From the NCBI GenBank assembly GCA_964425755.1, contig CAYRNY010000002.1:372001-436000 (forward strand): a DNA stretch of 64,000 nt, in the 5' to 3' direction. The notes below the pieces were generated by a model that was not told the origin of the DNA, made no database searches, and worked only from the letters and a program-made list of their open reading frames with translations. The DNA comes from CAYRNY01 sp964425755 (GTDB lineage Bacteria; Chloroflexota; Anaerolineae; Aggregatilineales; Aggregatilineaceae). The translations under genes and the position numbers were made by a program. This document shows positions 36,579 through 44,520 of this stretch, in pieces (the first letter of the stretch is position 1; each line of letters starts with the position of its first letter).

Positions 36579-36592
36579 TAGTTTTAACCATG

Positions 36593-36608
36593 TGCGGCAA
36601 CTGCCGCA
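36593..36608. repeat. Second inverted repeat upstream of cmk
   Basis: TGCGGCA and TGCCGCA form perfect 7-base arms with a 2-base spacer, 62 bases before cmk. In RNA the loop would be too small unless the stem opens, so a DNA-binding site is likelier than a hairpin. Confidence 0.35.
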
Positions 36609-36670
36609 TCCCAGAATTCACTACACGCAGCAAATATGCTGGCACCATTGAATGAAGTGGGGATAACATC

Positions 36671-37375
36671 TTGTCGTTACCACGTACTATCGCTGTAGAT
36701 GGCCCAGCCGGTTCTGGCAAAAGCACTGTTTCGTTTGCAGTCGCGCAACGTATCGGCTATCTCTTTGTAGATACGGGGGCATTTTACCGCGCGATCACGT
36801 TGCTTACCCTCGAACAGCACATCGATCCGCACGCCGGTGCACAGGTTGTTGAAGTGGCACGTAATGCCAGCCTGGACATGACCCCAGAGATCAAGGATGA
36901 TGGGCGTCAATTCACGTTCTTTGCAGATGGTAAAGACATTACCCCTGACCTGAACCGTCCTGATGTAGAAGCCAGTGTTTCTGTCGTCGCCGCTAACGCG
37001 GGCGTACGCGCCGCGATACTCGAAGCGCAACGCCAGCTCGCCGCACGCGGTCATATCATCATGGCCGGGCGCGACATCGGCAGCGTGGTGCTGCCCGACG
37101 CTGACCTGAAAATCTATATCGACGCCAGCCTGGAAAAACGCGCCGAACGGCGTTACAAACAGCGTCTTGCCAATAACGAGCCGGCGGACCTGGATGCGAT
37201 CCGCGAGGGCCTTCGCAAGCGTGACGAGCTCGACAGCACGCGCAAAACTGCCCCGCTGCGCCGGGCCGAGGATGCGGTTTACATTGACACCACAGATCTA
37301 ACGCTTGAAGAAGCGATTGAGGCTACATACGCGGTAGTCAAAGCATGGAAACCAACTCAGGCACCCAACACCTGA
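36671..37375 (+). CDS. cmk: Cytidylate kinase
   Basis: 234 residues. It phosphorylates CMP and dCMP to the diphosphates with ATP. Visible are the P-loop IAVDGPAGSGKST, the CMP-binding LFVDTGAFYRAIT, RPDVEASVSVVAANAGVR, MAGRDIGSVVLPDADLKIYIDAS and the lid RRYKQRL. The start is a TTG at 36671 with GGGGA upstream; an internal ATG would remove the P-loop. comEC follows 103 bases downstream on the same strand. Two inverted repeats lie just upstream. Nothing else is unusual. Confidence 0.95.
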   Translation: MSLPRTIAVDGPAGSGKSTVSFAVAQRIGYLFVDTGAFYRAITLLTLEQHIDPHAGAQVVEVARNASLDMTPEIKDDGRQFTFFADGKDITPDLNRPDVEASVSVVAANAGVRAAILEAQRQLAARGHIIMAGRDIGSVVLPDADLKIYIDASLEKRAERRYKQRLANNEPADLDAIREGLRKRDELDSTRKTAPLRRAEDAVYIDTTDLTLEEAIEATYAVVKAWKPTQAPNT

Positions 37376-37478
37376 AGCAGCAGGCATGTAACCACCATGC
37401 GGCGATTTTGCTTCTCGCGTAGAATCGCCTATCATACCGCCTAAAACGGCTGAAGCAGCGTTTGATAGGGGCAGCCGT

Positions 37479-39872
37479 ATGACATTGATCTATCTGGTAA
37501 CGGCGTGGACTGCGGGCATCCTCATCGCCACCGAGACACAGACTGCACTGCCCCTGTGGTTCGGGGCTGCCGGCGCGATGTTCGTGCTGGCTTACATCGC
37601 GCGACACGACCGGACATGGCGTCTGGCATGGCTCTGTGCGGCGCTGTTCATGCTTGGAGCTGCACGCTACACGTGGGCCGCGCGTCCCCTGCCCGATAGC
37701 CATGTTGCGCACTATGCCGATGCCAGTTACGTCACCTTGACGGGCATCATCGACCAGGCACCAGATGTGCGCGACCGGCATGTAAATCTGCGTATCGCCG
37801 TCGAAACGCTGCGCTACAATAACATCCTGCAGCCGTCAGAGGGGCTCGCGCTCGTGCAGGCCCCTCGATATGGGACTTACGCGTATGGCGATCGCGTGAC
37901 GGCCAGTGGGACGCTGCTCACGCCGCCGGAATTCGATGACTTCTCCTATCGTGACTACCTGGCGCGACAGGGCATCCAGGCCATGATCCCCAACGCGCGA
38001 GTCGACGTGCTCGCACACGATCAAGGCCAGCCCTGGTACGCGGCACTCTACACCCTCAAGACCCACGCTCAGCGCACAATCGACAACATACTCCCCAGCC
38101 CGCAGGCTCCTTTGCTCAGTGGTATATTGCTGGGGATAGAGACCGGCATCTCTGAAGACGTGCGCGAAGCGTTCAATAACACCGGCACAGCGCACGTAAT
38201 CGCCATCTCCGGATCGAACATCATCGTTGTGATCGGGGTATTGCTCTCGCTGCTCAAGCCTATCACCGGCGTCAAGCGCGCCAGCATACTCACGATCGCT
38301 GGGATAGCCGGATACACGCTCTTTGTCGGAGCGGATGCCGCGGTAGTTCGCGCAGCGATCATGGGCGCGCTTTCGCTCATTGCCACGCAAGTGGGACGGC
38401 AGGCATATTCAAAGCGCGCACGCACAACGTACGGCCTCACGGCACTCGCGGCGTCGGCCTGGTTTATGACGCTGCACAATCCCCATACGCTGTGGGATGT
38501 CGGTTTCCAGTTGAGCGTTGCTGCAACCGCGGGCCTCGTTTTGTTTGGTAGCCCACTCAACGAGATGCTCGAGTCTTTGCTCCGCCGCGGGTTCGCCAAC
38601 CAAACCGCGCGCCAGATCACACATTGGCTTTCCGAACCGATCACCGTCAGCCTTGCCGCCCAGATCATGACCACCCCGTTGATACTGCTGTATTTCGGGC
38701 GACTGTCCATCTTGGGGCTGGTTGCGAACATACTCATTATCCCCGCACAACCATACATCATGACGTTGGGCGGTCTCGCGATGATACTGGGATTGCTCTG
38801 GCTTCCACTGGGAGAACTTGCGGCCTGGATTGTATGGCTACCCCTAGCATATACGATAGAGATTGTGCGCGCGATTGATAGGGTCGACAGCACATCGATT
38901 TCCCCTGAGATCACACCCTCATCCACCTGGGCGCTATACGGCATACTGCTACTCGTGGCGGCAATCGTGCGGTTGCACCCTGCTGACCGCGCCGCAGCAA
39001 TGCGCTCCCTGCGTCAGCGCCTCACGACAGGCATGGTTGTCGCCGCCGGAATTGTGGTCACGTTACTGGTTTGGTTTGTTGCGCTTAGCCAACCGGACCG
39101 TAAGCTACACGTCTGGTTCTTGGATGTAGGTCACGGGCATGCCGTCCTGATCCAGACCCCAGACGGGGCACAGATCCTGGTGGACGGTGGTCCCAATCCC
39201 ACGCAGTTACGGCGTGCGATCGGTGACGCCTTGCCGTTTTGGGACCGCGATCTGGATGTGCTGATCGTGACCCAGCCTCGCAATGATGCGATCGAGGCGC
39301 TTCCTGCCCTGCTGGACCGCTATACCATCAGGCTGGCGATCACCAACGGGCAGCCAGATGATTCGGCCAATTACATTACCCTGCTGCGCGCACTGGATGA
39401 ACACAACACGACTATCATGCATGCCACGGCTGGTTATCGCATACAAACGGGCGATCAGGTAACCCTTGAGTTTCTTCATCCCCCGGCAACCCCGACTGCC
39501 AGCACCAGCGCCGACGAAGCCGCCATCGTGCTTCGGGTCAGTTATCGTGACGCGTCATTTCTGCTGACGCCGATGCTCGATGAGCGTGTAGGGGAGAGCA
39601 TTTTGAACGCCGGGTGGTATGTTGGCAGCACGGTGCTCGAACTACCATCATACGGTAGCGCAAAGGCAAATCCACCTGCGTTTTTAGCTGCGGTCAACCC
39701 ACAAGTGGGAATAGTTGGCGTAGGGGCAGGTAACCGCAGCGGGCTACCAAACAGCATAACGATCGAGCGGCTGCAGAAACTGACAGGACAACCGGTTTTC
39801 CGCACCGATCAGCACGGTACCGTCGAAATAGTCACTGATGGGCATACCCTCTGGATATACACCGAGTCCTAG
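37479..39872 (+). CDS. comEC: ComEC/Rec2-family competence protein with degenerate nuclease-like domain
   Basis: 797 residues in the standard three-part layout: an N-terminal domain with an OB-like external region (YGTYAYGDRVTASGTLL, FSYRDYLARQGIQAMI), the polytopic Competence domain (LLSGILLGIETGISEDVREAFNNTGTAHVIAISGSNIIVVIG), and a C-terminal metallo-beta-lactamase-like domain from about residue 540. ComEC forms the channel for single-stranded DNA uptake. In the C-terminal domain the metal-binding residues are gone: the expected THPHADH reads TQPRNDA (598-604), HHGS reads SYGS (724-727), and GQGD reads GHGH. The domain fold seems kept (ILVDGGP). It lies downstream of cmk; its 3' end overlaps ppk1 by 4 bases tail to tail. 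Confidence 0.92.
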   Translation: MTLIYLVTAWTAGILIATETQTALPLWFGAAGAMFVLAYIARHDRTWRLAWLCAALFMLGAARYTWAARPLPDSHVAHYADASYVTLTGIIDQAPDVRDRHVNLRIAVETLRYNNILQPSEGLALVQAPRYGTYAYGDRVTASGTLLTPPEFDDFSYRDYLARQGIQAMIPNARVDVLAHDQGQPWYAALYTLKTHAQRTIDNILPSPQAPLLSGILLGIETGISEDVREAFNNTGTAHVIAISGSNIIVVIGVLLSLLKPITGVKRASILTIAGIAGYTLFVGADAAVVRAAIMGALSLIATQVGRQAYSKRARTTYGLTALAASAWFMTLHNPHTLWDVGFQLSVAATAGLVLFGSPLNEMLESLLRRGFANQTARQITHWLSEPITVSLAAQIMTTPLILLYFGRLSILGLVANILIIPAQPYIMTLGGLAMILGLLWLPLGELAAWIVWLPLAYTIEIVRAIDRVDSTSISPEITPSSTWALYGILLLVAAIVRLHPADRAAAMRSLRQRLTTGMVVAAGIVVTLLVWFVALSQPDRKLHVWFLDVGHGHAVLIQTPDGAQILVDGGPNPTQLRRAIGDALPFWDRDLDVLIVTQPRNDAIEALPALLDRYTIRLAITNGQPDDSANYITLLRALDEHNTTIMHATAGYRIQTGDQVTLEFLHPPATPTASTSADEAAIVLRVSYRDASFLLTPMLDERVGESILNAGWYVGSTVLELPSYGSAKANPPAFLAAVNPQVGIVGVGAGNRSGLPNSITIERLQKLTGQPVFRTDQHGTVEIVTDGHTLWIYTES

Positions 39873-41995
39873 CTTATACCCGACGAACGCCGCGCGTGTT
39901 CCATGAACCAGACCTGGCTGTTAATCGGCGGTTGGCCGTCACGTGGTTTCAATCGCTTATACGTGCCGTCAGGCTGCAATTCGCGGGCTTGAACATTATC
40001 CATCATCGAAATCGCCAGCAGTTCGTCGAGTACTTGCTGCTTGATTCGTTCGTCTTCTACCGGAAAGATCGTTTCCACGCGCCGATCCAGGTTGCGTGGC
40101 ATCAGGTCAGCACTGCCCATGTAAATTTCTGCGCGCCCACCATTGGCAAAGTAGTATATGCGCGGATGCTCAAGGAACCGCCCCACCACGCTGGTGACAC
40201 GAATATTGTCGCTGATCCCTTCGATCCCCGGGCGCAAACAGCAAATGCCGCGTATCAGCAGTTCGATCGTGACCCCGGCCATTGACGCCTCATATAACCG
40301 TCGAATGATCTTGGGGTCTACCAGCGCGTTCATCTTAAAGATCAAGCGCGCCTCACGTCCTGCACGTGCATGCTCGATCTCGCGCAAGATCAACTGGTCA
40401 AATCTCTCGCGAAGGTGTTCGGGCGCGACCATTAACTTTCGATAGGTCGCTGCTGGCGCATACCCTGTCAGCCGGTTGAACAGCTCGCTGGCATCCATGC
40501 CCAGATCCGGGCGGCTGGTTAACAGGCCAATGTCCGTGTAGATGCGCGCCGTCGTCGCATTATAATTCCCCGTGCTGAAATGCACATAACGCCGCAGCCC
40601 GTCCTCTTCACGCCGGATGACGAGGGCGACCTTGCAGTGCGTCTTGAGACCCAACAGGCCATAGACCACATGCACCCCTTGTGCCTCCAGCTTGCGCGCC
40701 CAGACGATGTTGTTCTCTTCGTCAAAACGTGCTTTTAGCTCGACCAACACCGCGACCTGCTTGTTGTTCTCGCGTGCTTCCAATAACGCACCAACAATTG
40801 GCGAATTGCTGCCCACGCGGTACAAGGTCGTTTTGATCGCTAGCACTTGTGGGTCGTGCGCAGCCGCACGGAAGAAATTGATCACCGGCAGAAACGAATC
40901 ATACGGATGGTACAACATGACATCCTGCTCGCGCAGCACGTCAAACATATTCTCGTTCTGGCTGAATACCGCAGGCACAACAGGCACGTAGGGCGGATAT
41001 TTCAATTCCGGCACGTCAATGCTCAGTAGATCGAAAAGCTGGCTCATTCCCAGCGGTGCGGGCGTCTGATAGATGTCTGAGCGCTCAATGCCCATGTACC
41101 CTTTGAGCAGCTCAAGCATAAACTGTGGCATATCATGTTGCACTTCCAGCCGCACAACGCGCCCGAACCGGCGTTGACGCACCCCGGCCTCGATCGTTTC
41201 CAGCAAATCCGAGGCTTCGTCCTCTTCGATCTCCATATCCGCATTGCGAGTCACCCGAAACGGGTGCGATTCGAGAATCTTCATCCCAGGAAACAGCGCT
41301 TCAAGATTCGCGGCGATGATCTCTTCGAGGAAAACAAACTGCTTGCGTTTGCTTAGCCGCCTGCCCAAGTACCGGTTTGTGATCTCATGCACCGGCACAA
41401 CGCGCGGCAGCGTCTGCGGCACCTTCACGCGTGCAAAGCGGTTTTGCTGGTTTTCATCCTGCAACATCACCGCCAGATTCAGGCTCAGGTTCGAAATGTG
41501 CGGAAATGGCCGCCCCGGATCGACTGCCAGCGGCGTGAGCACGGGGAAAATTTCGCTATCGAAATACAATTGCAGCGCTTCCTGGTGCTCGCTCTCCAGA
41601 TCGCTGTAGTTGACCACATCCACATTGTGCTTGCGCAGCCGGGTTAGAATATCGTCATGATAGCAGCGATACGATGTTTCCAGCATAGGGAGCAACCGCT
41701 TACGGATGGCGACAAGCTGGCGTGCCGGGGTCAATCCATCTGCCGGAGTTTCGATAACGCCAGCCGCTACCTGTTCGCGCAAGCCTGAAACGCGAATCAT
41801 AAAGAACTCGTCCAGGTTGTTCGCGAAAATCGCCAGGAATTTCACCCGCTCCAACAGCGGCGTGGTCGTATCAAGCGCTTCCTCCAACACACGATAATTG
41901 AATTCCAGCCAACTCAATTCGCGGTTGATGTACAACGACGGATCGTACAAATCGATCGTCGCGGCGCTTTTCGACACATCAGATGTGGCAGTCAT
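39869..41995 (-). CDS. ppk1: Polyphosphate kinase 1
   Basis: 708 residues, normal length. It reversibly polymerises the gamma-phosphate of ATP into polyphosphate. The N-terminal domain starts YINRELSWLEFNYRVLEEA. Later come FIRAAAHDPQVLAIKTTLYRVG-type residues (here FFRAAAHDPQVLAIKTTLYR), LVELKARFDEENNI, the phosphorylated-His segment GLKTHCKVALVIRRE with YVHFSTGNYNATTARIYTD, and the second His region FLEHPRIYYFANGG. NLDRRVETIFPVED near the end is typical. The start ATG at 41995 diverges from the DnaB-like gene at 42175. No exopolyphosphatase or pho-box is visible nearby. Confidence 0.98.
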   Translation of the reverse strand: MTATSDVSKSAATIDLYDPSLYINRELSWLEFNYRVLEEALDTTTPLLERVKFLAIFANNLDEFFMIRVSGLREQVAAGVIETPADGLTPARQLVAIRKRLLPMLETSYRCYHDDILTRLRKHNVDVVNYSDLESEHQEALQLYFDSEIFPVLTPLAVDPGRPFPHISNLSLNLAVMLQDENQQNRFARVKVPQTLPRVVPVHEITNRYLGRRLSKRKQFVFLEEIIAANLEALFPGMKILESHPFRVTRNADMEIEEDEASDLLETIEAGVRQRRFGRVVRLEVQHDMPQFMLELLKGYMGIERSDIYQTPAPLGMSQLFDLLSIDVPELKYPPYVPVVPAVFSQNENMFDVLREQDVMLYHPYDSFLPVINFFRAAAHDPQVLAIKTTLYRVGSNSPIVGALLEARENNKQVAVLVELKARFDEENNIVWARKLEAQGVHVVYGLLGLKTHCKVALVIRREEDGLRRYVHFSTGNYNATTARIYTDIGLLTSRPDLGMDASELFNRLTGYAPAATYRKLMVAPEHLRERFDQLILREIEHARAGREARLIFKMNALVDPKIIRRLYEASMAGVTIELLIRGICCLRPGIEGISDNIRVTSVVGRFLEHPRIYYFANGGRAEIYMGSADLMPRNLDRRVETIFPVEDERIKQQVLDELLAISMMDNVQARELQPDGTYKRLKPRDGQPPINSQVWFMEHARRSSGIS

Positions 41996-42106
41996 GATCG
42001 CTCAACCCCGAGATTTTCAACACGTGCCCCAAACGTTACGGCTCACAGTATAGCATAGTCGATTGCATTTCCGCATACCTGCCATACCGTGACGCACTCA
42101 CGATTA

Positions 42107-42135
42107 TTGCACCGATTTTCGACAGCATGTAGAAT
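42107..42135 (+). promoter_or_regulatory. Promoter for the DnaB-like ATPase gene
   Basis: TTGCAC (42107-42112) and TAGAAT (42130-42135) are separated by exactly 17 bases and lie 39 bases before the ATG. Confidence 0.55.
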
Positions 42136-42174
42136 TCAGGTAATTTTCTCCTTATTTCCCGTTGGAACAGAGAT

Positions 42175-43356
42175 ATGGCCACACGACGATTTCACGACGA
42201 CATGGCGAACACGCCAGCGCCAGAACCGCGCCAGAAACCATCGGACCAATCGCCGCCGGCCCCGGGCTCAAGTGATCGCCCAACCAGCAAATCGGCGCGC
42301 AGCCGCAGCAATCGTAATACCGCGCACATGCCACGCACACTTGCACAGGTGATGAGCGAAGCAAACGATATGGTGGTGCGGGGTGACTTGACCGAGTACG
42401 TGCCGCTTTCGACAGGGTTTGATCCGCTTGACGGCATGATCGGCGGGGGATTGCGAAAGACGGAATTGGTCCTCTTGGGGGGCGCTCAAGGAATCGGGAA
42501 AACAATCGCGACGCTTCAAATTGCGCGTAACATCGCGATGCAAAAGGGACAATTCGCATTCTATCTTTCCTACGAGCACACAGAAACGCACCTGATGAAC
42601 CGCCTGCTGTGCCTGGAAAGCATCGATCCGCCGGAGATGGAACTCAAAAGCGGCGTGCGGCTCAAGGACCTGTACGACATCATCATCGCTGAACGCGCCA
42701 AGAGCACGCTCCGCCGAGACAGTGACGGCGGCTCGTTGCAATCCATCTTGCGCGAAAACCCGAAAACGTCGATGGCCCTGGCGCGCATGAATCGCTATGC
42801 CGATCGATTGATCCTGGTCAAGGCCAGTCCTGCCGTCACGACACTGCGGGCGATCCGGGAAATGACCGCGCGCCTCGTGGACGCCACGGGCGGTAACGTA
42901 ACGGTGTTTGTTGACTATTTGCAGAAGGTCGCCATCCACCCTGAACGTGCTACTGACGAAGCGGAGAAGGTGACGATCGTGGTCGAGGGACTGAAGGACA
43001 TTGCCCTGGCGCTGGGCGTGCCCGTCTGGGCGATTGTGGCGTCCGACCGTGAAGGGCTAAAGGCTAACCGGCTGCACCTTTACCACTTGCGCGGCAGCTC
43101 AGCGTTGGACTACGAATGTGATATCGCAGTGATCATGAACAACAAGTATCACATCCTTTCCAAAGATCATGTTGCCTTCAACCCGTATCAGGCACGGCAG
43201 TTTCGGGACTGGGTTGTGTTCACCATCGAAAAAAACCGCGCTGGACGCGCGATGCAGGATATGGAATTCCAGCTTCACGCGCCGTATTTTGCGTTCGACC
43301 CACGCGGCCAGCGTGTGCAGCAGCAGCTTATCGACGACAAAGTGATCGAATCGTAG
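42175..43356 (+). CDS. DnaB/RecA-fold ATPase without a DnaB N-terminal domain
   Basis: 393 residues. A disordered, charged N-terminus (1-70) precedes a DnaB C-terminal-type RecA fold: STGFDPLDGMIGGGLRKTELVLLGG, Walker A GGAQGIGKT (102-110), a Glu in YLSYEHTETHLMNRLL, and Walker B VTVFVDYLQKV (about 241-251). A late RGSSALDYECDIAVIMN matches the DnaB H3/H4 region, and the chain ends FTIEKNRAGR. The DnaB N-terminal dimerisation domain that binds primase is absent. The protein therefore resembles KaiC/RadA/DnaB relatives but is probably not the replicative helicase. It has its own promoter and a hairpin after it. Its role is unknown; DNA-repair or recombination mediator is a guess. Confidence 0.87.
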   Translation: MATRRFHDDMANTPAPEPRQKPSDQSPPAPGSSDRPTSKSARSRSNRNTAHMPRTLAQVMSEANDMVVRGDLTEYVPLSTGFDPLDGMIGGGLRKTELVLLGGAQGIGKTIATLQIARNIAMQKGQFAFYLSYEHTETHLMNRLLCLESIDPPEMELKSGVRLKDLYDIIIAERAKSTLRRDSDGGSLQSILRENPKTSMALARMNRYADRLILVKASPAVTTLRAIREMTARLVDATGGNVTVFVDYLQKVAIHPERATDEAEKVTIVVEGLKDIALALGVPVWAIVASDREGLKANRLHLYHLRGSSALDYECDIAVIMNNKYHILSKDHVAFNPYQARQFRDWVVFTIEKNRAGRAMQDMEFQLHAPYFAFDPRGQRVQQQLIDDKVIES

Positions 43357-43393
43357 CGCGCCCGCCGCCCACCGTCTGCTTTCGACATTGAAA

Positions 43394-43414
43394 CGCCGGG
43401 GAGCTTCCCCGGCG
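43394..43414. terminator. GC-rich bidirectional hairpin
   Basis: A 9-base perfect stem (CGCCGGGGA with TCCCCGGCG) and 3-base loop sit between the convergent DnaB-like and lipA genes. On the minus side it is followed by TTTC; no long T run on either side. Confidence 0.55.
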
Positions 43415-43452
43415 CTGCTGTGTACACCAGGTCCCGTTGTTTAGGGAGCGGC

Positions 43453-44406
43453 TCAAGCCTGTTCGCGCAGGCGGAAGTGATTGAGTTGGGACAGCGCGCG
43501 CACTTGCTGTTCGGCATGATAACTACTGCGCACCAGTGGCCCTGATTCCACCCATTTGAAGCCTAGCTCGTAGCCGATACGTTTGAGTTCTTCGAACTCT
43601 TCTGGCGTATAGTACCGGTCGATCGGCATATGTTTCTTGCTCGGCTGCAAATACTGCCCGATGGTCACGATGTCCACGTTCCAGCTGATCAGGTCTTCCA
43701 GCGTTTCGACGACTTCGTCAAAGGTTTCCCCCAGGCCGACCATGATGCCGCTCTTGGTTAACACCAGCGGGTCCATCGCTTTCGCGTTGCGCAACGTGGA
43801 CTCTGCCCATTCGTAACGATCCTGCGGCTGAACCTTCCGGAACAGCCGGCGCACAGTCTCTACGTTGTGATTCAGGATTTCCGGCTGTGCATCCATCACG
43901 ATCTGAAGCGCCTCGCGCGAACCCTTGAAGTCTGGGATCAACATCTCGATACTACAACCCGGCTGTACCTGCCGGATACGCCGAATCACCATTGCCAGCA
44001 CCGGCGCGCCACCATCAGGGCGTTCGTCACGATTCACGCTCGTGATCACGACATGCCGTAGATTCATCGCGCGCACCGACTCGGCCACGCGATTCGGTTC
44101 CTGCCAATCGAGCGGTTCCGGTCGCCCGGTTTTAATGTCACAAAAGCGGCACGATCGCGTGCATGTATCCCCCAACATCAGGAATGTCGCAGTCCCACTG
44201 CCCCAGCACTCGCCAATATTGGGGCACATCGCCTCTTCACACACCGTGTGAAGCTGTTTACCGCGCATCAAACCGCGCACCATCTCGTAGGTTTCGCCGC
44301 TTGGCGCGCGAACCTTGATCCACTCCGGGCGGCGTTTCGGGCGTGTCTGCGCGTGCTCGTCGTGTTCCGTCTTGCCAATCTGCTCAGTCTGAATTAAGTC
44401 AGCCAC
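43453..44406 (-). CDS. lipA: Lipoyl synthase
   Basis: 317 residues. This radical-SAM enzyme inserts two sulfurs into protein-bound octanoyl groups. The auxiliary cluster ligands CEEAMCPNIGEC and the radical-SAM ligands CTRSCRFCDIKTG are both present, followed by HVVITSVNRDERPDGGA and the C-terminal VRSSYHAEQQ region, which supplies the conserved RSSY serine ligand. The start is a GTG at 44406 with GGAG about 9 bases upstream. It seems to be a single gene. No lipB is next to it. Confidence 0.98.
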   Translation of the reverse strand: MADLIQTEQIGKTEHDEHAQTRPKRRPEWIKVRAPSGETYEMVRGLMRGKQLHTVCEEAMCPNIGECWGSGTATFLMLGDTCTRSCRFCDIKTGRPEPLDWQEPNRVAESVRAMNLRHVVITSVNRDERPDGGAPVLAMVIRRIRQVQPGCSIEMLIPDFKGSREALQIVMDAQPEILNHNVETVRRLFRKVQPQDRYEWAESTLRNAKAMDPLVLTKSGIMVGLGETFDEVVETLEDLISWNVDIVTIGQYLQPSKKHMPIDRYYTPEEFEELKRIGYELGFKWVESGPLVRSSYHAEQQVRALSQLNHFRLREQA

Positions 44407-44520
44407 GAATCATACTCCGTGTGATGCGTTGTCAATAAAATCGCCTGCTGCAACAGATTATAACGCGCCGCACATGTGAACGTCCATGCTATCGTAGCCA
44501 GCCGCGATCACATCACGCCG

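Noticed and set aside
36593..36608. A terminator hairpin before cmk
   Set aside because: The 2-base loop is too small for a full stem in RNA, there is no T run, and no upstream plus-strand gene needs to be stopped.
37479..39872. A frameshift or sequencing error causing the loss of ComEC metal ligands
   Set aside because: The frame is continuous through the domain, flanking fold residues are preserved, and three separate motifs differ by substitution and not by shift.
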